The translations under genes and the position numbers were made by a program. A stretch of DNA of 64,000 nucleotides from Opitutaceae bacterium EW11 (GTDB lineage Bacteria; Verrucomicrobiota; Verrucomicrobiia; Opitutales; Opitutaceae), in contig QAYY01000011.1 of NCBI GenBank assembly GCA_003054665.1, positions 656,654 to 720,653 on the forward strand, written 5' to 3'. Shown piece by piece: positions 60,462-64,000 of this stretch. Every line of letters begins with the position of its first letter. Within the stretch, counting starts at the first letter, position 1. The notes beneath the pieces are model-generated. The model saw only the letters and a list, made by a program, of their open reading frames with translations, searched no databases and was not told where the DNA came from.

Positions 60462-61561
60462 GCGGTGGGCGTGCGGCCGGACGCGGGAAGCGGCGGGGGC
60501 TCGAAGGGAAGGCGGACAGTTCGGAGACGGACGCGCCGCGACGTCAACGCACCGAGCAACACCAACACCGCTCCGACCGAAGCGGGCCAGTAGAAGAGTT
60601 CAGTCGTGATGAGGTAGGACTTGGCCTCGAATTCGATTTTCTGCGCGCGGTCGATCGCCTTGAACGCTTGTTCGACTGTATCGACGTCGTCCGCACGGTA
60701 GAACCTTCCTCCCGTCGTGTTCGCGATTTGGCGAAGCGTCGCCTGGTCGAGATCCGATGGCCGCTGGGTTGTACCCAAACGTTCACCGGTCCGCTCGTCG
60801 AACCGCGGGAACGGCACCCACCCATCCTTGCCCGCGCCGATGGTGTAGACCGGTATGCTTCGGGACTTCGCGATTTCCGCGGCTTGGAGCGGAGTGAGGG
60901 CGCCCCGGTTGTTCGCGCCGTCGGTGAGTAGGATGATAAATGCGCCTTTGCGCCGGCTGCCTTCCTCGTGTTTGGCCTGTTCGAGCCGGGTGAGCGCGAT
61001 GCCCAAACCGTCCCCGATTGCGGTGCCGTCCTCGATCAAACCAATCTTGAGACGCTCGGTTTGGCGGGAGAGCCACTCGTGGTCGAACGTCAGCGGAGCG
61101 AGCGTGTAGGCGCGGCCGGAAAACACCACGATGCCGATCCTATCGTTGCGCCGATCATTGATGAACGACTGGATCACGGGCTTGATCGCCTGCAGGCGGT
61201 TGATCCTGTGCCCGGACCTCTCGTAATCCTCCGATAACATCGAACCGGAAAGGTCGATGGCGAGAATCAGGTCGTAACCCTGGGAGCGGACCTGCCGCTT
61301 GTCTTCCACGCGTTGGGGGCGGGCGAGACCGGCGATGATCAAGGCGAGCCCGAGACTGGCGATCACTTCGGGCGCCCGGGAAACGTTTGCCAGAGACGGA
61401 CGGTGCCACGCAGCGGCGAAGGGAACGAGCAACACCGGGACGCGGCGCCGCCCGCGCGCCCAGAACGCCAGCGGGATCAACAAAAGCGCGAGCAGCCACA
61501 GCGGATGCGCCAGCCGGTAGTCGGCCCAGAGCGGAAGCGGCGTGGAGAGCAACGCGTTCAT
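60458..61561 (-). CDS. BatA-like von Willebrand factor A membrane protein
   Basis: A 367-residue protein with the 'aerotolerance regulator' N-terminal domain (HPLWLLALLLIPLAFWARGRRR), a helix at about 66-80, a VWA domain with MIDAS DLSGS at 103-107, EDGTAIGDGLGIALTRL (MIDAS Thr) and LLTDGANNRGALTP (Asp), and a C-terminal helix near 330-345 that ends in a basic tail. The VWA domain is in the periplasm in models of this family and probably binds a partner through a divalent metal. It overlaps batB at one end (ATGA) and DUF58 at the other (ATGA), so all are coupled. Confidence 0.93.
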   Translation of the reverse strand: MNALLSTPLPLWADYRLAHPLWLLALLLIPLAFWARGRRRVPVLLVPFAAAWHRPSLANVSRAPEVIASLGLALIIAGLARPQRVEDKRQVRSQGYDLILAIDLSGSMLSEDYERSGHRINRLQAIKPVIQSFINDRRNDRIGIVVFSGRAYTLAPLTFDHEWLSRQTERLKIGLIEDGTAIGDGLGIALTRLEQAKHEEGSRRKGAFIILLTDGANNRGALTPLQAAEIAKSRSIPVYTIGAGKDGWVPFPRFDERTGERLGTTQRPSDLDQATLRQIANTTGGRFYRADDVDTVEQAFKAIDRAQKIEFEAKSYLITTELFYWPASVGAVLVLLGALTSRRVRLRTVRLPFEPPPLPASGRTPTA

Positions 61562-62481
61562 CGGGCGGCGCGCGCCGTCATGCGTGCGTGGAAAAACCGG
61601 ACCAGTGCATCGAGGCGGTTTTCTTCCGTCGTCACGGTCATCCGGCTAAGCGGGTCGGGGAAAAGCGTGCGCCAAGCCGCGTCGCGAGACTCGCGCCATT
61701 GGGCGTGGGCGGCGCGTTGGGCCGGCGAACCGTCGAGCGTGACGAGGCGACCGCTCAGCGGATCGTAGGCGGCGAAGCTTTCACCGGCTGGCAATTGCCG
61801 GTCCCACGGATCGTCCACGCGGAATCCCATCGTCTGATAGCGCTTTTGCAGGACGGGCCACCCCTCGGGCGTTTGGCGCGGGGGAAAATCGCCCAGCCAG
61901 AGCAACACGCTGTGTTTGGGAGCGGCGCGCGAGAGCAGGCGCCACGGGATCGTGATGCTCGCCGACTGTTGCGCGTCCGCCAAGTGGAGATCGGGCGCGG
62001 GAGAACTCAGCAGGCTGGCCGCAAGATGGAGGATCTTGCCGCGACCCCGGACCGGCTCGCGAAAAACGGCGCCGGTCGGACTCGCGTGGACGAAGCCGAC
62101 GCGGTCGCGATTGACCGCTCCGAGCAGCATGACGAGCCCGCCGAGTTCGAGCAGCGCCTCGCGCTTCGATTGCGCGGCGGAGCCGAACTGGAGCGACGGC
62201 GAGTCCTCGAAAATGACGAGCAGCGTGACCTCGCGCTCCTCGACGAACTTCTTGCGGTACGCCTCGCCGAGCCGGGCGGTGACGTTCCAGTCGATGTCGC
62301 GGACGTCGTCGCCGAACTCGTATTTCACCACTTGATCGAACTCCATGCCCCGGCCGCGAAACGCCGAACGGTATTCGCCGCTGAGCACGTTTTCCACCGC
62401 ATGGCGCACGCGCCACTCCAGCTGCCGGAGCAGCGGAATGGCCGACGTGGCGGGCCGGGGAGCGGTAGTGCTGGTGGGCAT
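61558..62481 (-). CDS. DUF58 domain-containing protein
   Basis: A 307-residue soluble protein of the DUF58 family, always next to moxR in such operons. The core motif FRGRGMEFDQVVKYEFGDDVRDIDWNVTARLG (in parts: FRGRGMEFDQVVKYEFGDD, RDIDWNVTARLG) is present at about 41-72, followed by VEEREVTLLVIFEDSPSL, a VWA-like fold start with a changed MIDAS (EDSPS). It is thought to mediate between the MoxR AAA+ ATPase and the Bat VWA proteins; its activity is unknown. Overlaps batA by 4 bases. The upstream moxR stop is 83 bases away. Confidence 0.93.
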   Translation of the reverse strand: MPTSTTAPRPATSAIPLLRQLEWRVRHAVENVLSGEYRSAFRGRGMEFDQVVKYEFGDDVRDIDWNVTARLGEAYRKKFVEEREVTLLVIFEDSPSLQFGSAAQSKREALLELGGLVMLLGAVNRDRVGFVHASPTGAVFREPVRGRGKILHLAASLLSSPAPDLHLADAQQSASITIPWRLLSRAAPKHSVLLWLGDFPPRQTPEGWPVLQKRYQTMGFRVDDPWDRQLPAGESFAAYDPLSGRLVTLDGSPAQRAAHAQWRESRDAAWRTLFPDPLSRMTVTTEENRLDALVRFFHARMTARAAR

Positions 62482-62564
62482 ACGAATGGAGTCAGCGGTT
62501 CCTGCGCGAACGTGGCGGCAGGGAGCCGGTCTCGGCAGGAACGGAAGCCTGCGAGCCGTTCATC

Positions 62565-63539
62565 TCAAACCGTCGGAACGGGAGTTTTTTCGAGTACGCG
62601 ACCGATGAGCACATCCGGCGTGATTTCCTCCGCCTCGGCTTCGTAGGTGAGCCCGATGCGATGGCGAAGCACGTCGGGAGCGATATCCTGGATGAGTGCC
62701 GGGCTGACGAAGTCCTGACCGCGCAACCAGGCGAGGGCCCGGCCGGCTTGGAAGAGGGCGAGCGAAGCGCGAGGCGAAGCGCCGAAAGTCAGGTAGCGCG
62801 TGCCCGGCTGGAGCTGCTGGCGCGGGTCGGCCGCCATGGCGCGCGTCGCGCGGACGAGCGCCAGGATGTACGCCTGGAGCGCGGGAGCAACGTGGACCTT
62901 GTCGACCTCGGTGCGCAACGAGAGGAGCTCCTCACCGGAGGAGACGGGCGCCAGTGTCGGCTGCTGGGTGACCTGCCCCCAGCGCTGCATCATCTGTGTC
63001 TCCTCGTCGGCGCTCGGATAATCGACCAGCAGCTTGAAAAGGAAGCGGTCCGTCTGCGCCTCAGGCAGCGGGTAGGTTCCTTCCTGCTCGACCGGATTTT
63101 GCGTGGCCATGACGAAGAACGGCTTCGGCAGGGGGTGAGTGTGCCCACCGATCGTGACCTGGCGCTCCTGCATGGCTTCGAGGAGCGCGCTCTGGACCTT
63201 GGCGGGCGCACGGTTGATTTCGTCGGAAAGGACGAGGTTGGCGAAGATTGGTCCCAGGTGCGGCGAGAACTCTCCCGATTTCGGTTGGAAGATCATCGTA
63301 CCGACGACGTCGCTCGGCAGAAGGTCGGGAGTGAACTGGATACGCTCGAACTGAACGCCGAGCGCTGTGCCCAGAGAGCGGACCAGCAGGGTCTTCGCCA
63401 AGCCCGGCATGCCCTCGAGGAGGACGTGGCCGTTGGCGAGGAGAGCGACAAGGAGCCGCTCTACGACGGCATCCTGGCCTATGACGGCTTTGCCAATTTC
63501 ATCGCGGAGTTTCTGGGACCAGGAGGGACCGTTGATCAT
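62565..63539 (-). CDS. MoxR-family AAA+ ATPase
   Basis: A 324-residue AAA+ ATPase, chaperone-like, with the MoxR signature. Motifs: Walker A GMPGLAKT at 43-50, FTPDLLPSDVVGT, Walker B LVLSDEINRAP at 101-111, sensor 1 in VMATQNPVEQEGTYPLPEAQTDRF, and sensor 2 in GASPRASLAL. First gene of the moxR-DUF58-batA-batB-batD cluster, the usual order. The ATG at 63539 gives MINGPSWSQKLRDEIGKAVIGQ; the frame is open to 63638 but the extra residues are not conserved. Probably activates the Bat VWA proteins. The next gene upstream (63626, plus strand) is divergent. Confidence 0.94.
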   Translation of the reverse strand: MINGPSWSQKLRDEIGKAVIGQDAVVERLLVALLANGHVLLEGMPGLAKTLLVRSLGTALGVQFERIQFTPDLLPSDVVGTMIFQPKSGEFSPHLGPIFANLVLSDEINRAPAKVQSALLEAMQERQVTIGGHTHPLPKPFFVMATQNPVEQEGTYPLPEAQTDRFLFKLLVDYPSADEETQMMQRWGQVTQQPTLAPVSSGEELLSLRTEVDKVHVAPALQAYILALVRATRAMAADPRQQLQPGTRYLTFGASPRASLALFQAGRALAWLRGQDFVSPALIQDIAPDVLRHRIGLTYEAEAEEITPDVLIGRVLEKTPVPTV

Positions 63540-63625
63540 GAAGGACGAGTTAAACTTCCAGAAAGTGAGACCGAGATTTGACTCGGGGGTGGGGCAAGAG
63601 TTTCGCTGAGAACAAGGCGAGCAAT

Positions 63626-64000
63626 ATGGATTTACCAACTCAAATCCAAACGCGCCTCGATGCCCTCGGGATTCTCGTAGCGGACGTAGAGGAGCGTTTC
63701 GTCCGCGGTTCTGGCCCGGGCGGACAAAAAATCAACAAAACCTCGTCGACCGTGGTGCTGCGGCACCGGCCGACGCAGCTGGAGGTGCGCGTGCAGCGCG
63801 AGCGCTCGCAGGCGGCAAATCGCGAACTTGCGTGGGAAGAACTCTGCGACCGCCTTGCCGAGCGCGCTCGCGAGCAGGTGGCCGCGCAAAAGCACGCCCG
63901 GGAAAAAGCCCGGCGGAGGAGCCGGACGAAATCCCGCGCCCAGAAGGCACGGATGGTCGCCGACAAACGCAGGCGCGGCGATCTCAAGACGCACCGCGGA
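63626..64000 (+). CDS. Peptide chain release factor-like protein (RF-1 domain), 3'-truncated
   Basis: Reading from the ATG at 63626 gives 125 residues that run off the window edge. The GGQ motif GSGPGGQKINKTSSTVVLRH at 28-47 is the peptidyl-tRNA hydrolysis loop of class I release factors, but the codon-recognition domains are missing, and the rest (ERSQAANRELAWEELCDRL, then a very basic helix ending KARMVADKRRRG) matches the stand-alone RF-1-domain proteins such as ArfB or the C12orf65-type. These rescue stalled ribosomes. Which of the two subgroups it is cannot be decided without the C terminus. Confidence 0.88.
   Translation, partial: MDLPTQIQTRLDALGILVADVEERFVRGSGPGGQKINKTSSTVVLRHRPTQLEVRVQRERSQAANRELAWEELCDRLAERAREQVAAQKHAREKARRRSRTKSRAQKARMVADKRRRGDLKTHRG

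Noticed and set aside
1-64000. CRISPR arrays, insertion sequences, prophage, toxin-antitoxin or defence genes.
   Set aside because: No regularly spaced repeats, transposase, integrase or defence domains were seen; the window is almost entirely housekeeping genes.

Overview
The window looks like the chromosome of a free-living, GC-rich, Gram-negative member of the PVC group, most likely a verrucomicrobium of the Opitutaceae type. The signs are: an elongation factor GreA about four times the usual length (an architecture known from Chlamydiae and Verrucomicrobia), a TIGR03067-type protein (a family described mainly from planctomycetes), HPr kinase together with PTS enzyme I but no sugar-specific PTS parts nearby, a complete lipopolysaccharide export set, and short dispersed GC-rich repeats. 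This assignment is inference; there is no rRNA or tRNA in the window. No CRISPR array, prophage, insertion sequence or plasmid gene was seen, and almost every gene is a core gene.

Layout. 1-13.2 kb, all on the minus strand: a branched-chain/pyruvate-type E1 dehydrogenase with fused alpha and beta parts, kdsC-lptC-lptA-lptB with 4-base overlaps, hprK and a truncated rph; upstream of these lie a SAM methyltransferase, an RsmB-like rRNA methyltransferase and dnaE. 13.2-18 kb: rpsU with a promoter candidate and strong terminator, a sugar-phosphate-isomerase-like protein coupled to a TlpA thioredoxin, then mutY and rnhC head to head. 18-26 kb: a small membrane protein, surE, an orphan chemoreceptor, an unusual FMN glutamate-synthase-like protein behind a hairpin-rich leader, then pnp and rpsO. 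26.5-35.8 kb (minus): dciA with a family 9 glycosyltransferase; oppA-oppB-oppC followed by an MsbA-type exporter; ispF-ispD-pyrF. 35.9-44 kb: ispE and ptsI (plus), an ArsR-methyltransferase fusion, a LysE exporter, long greA (minus), rsmB (plus). 44-55 kb: a lipoprotein aspartyl protease coupled to an MFS transporter, a glycosyltransferase, a methyltransferase, a TIGR03067 protein with rmuC, and galM with a sodium/sugar symporter. 55-63.5 kb: an exported protein of unknown role and a moxR-DUF58-batA-batB-batD operon. The right edge cuts a release-factor-like gene.

How the genes work together. Envelope building dominates: KdsC makes Kdo, LptABC moves lipopolysaccharide outward, the MsbA-type exporter and two glycosyltransferases probably belong to the same pathway, and IspD/E/F feed isoprenoid (undecaprenyl) carriers. 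Translation and RNA metabolism is the second theme (bS21, uS15, PNPase, RNase PH, RNase HIII, two m5C rRNA methyltransferases, GreA, a rescue-type release factor). The Bat operon and the GalM/symporter pair are separate functional units. No obviously novel defence or biosynthetic system was found; the most unusual items are a palindromic repeat inserted in frame in a methyltransferase, the long GreA, the cysteine-rich FMN glutamate-synthase-like protein with its hairpin-dense upstream region, and families of short dispersed repeats.
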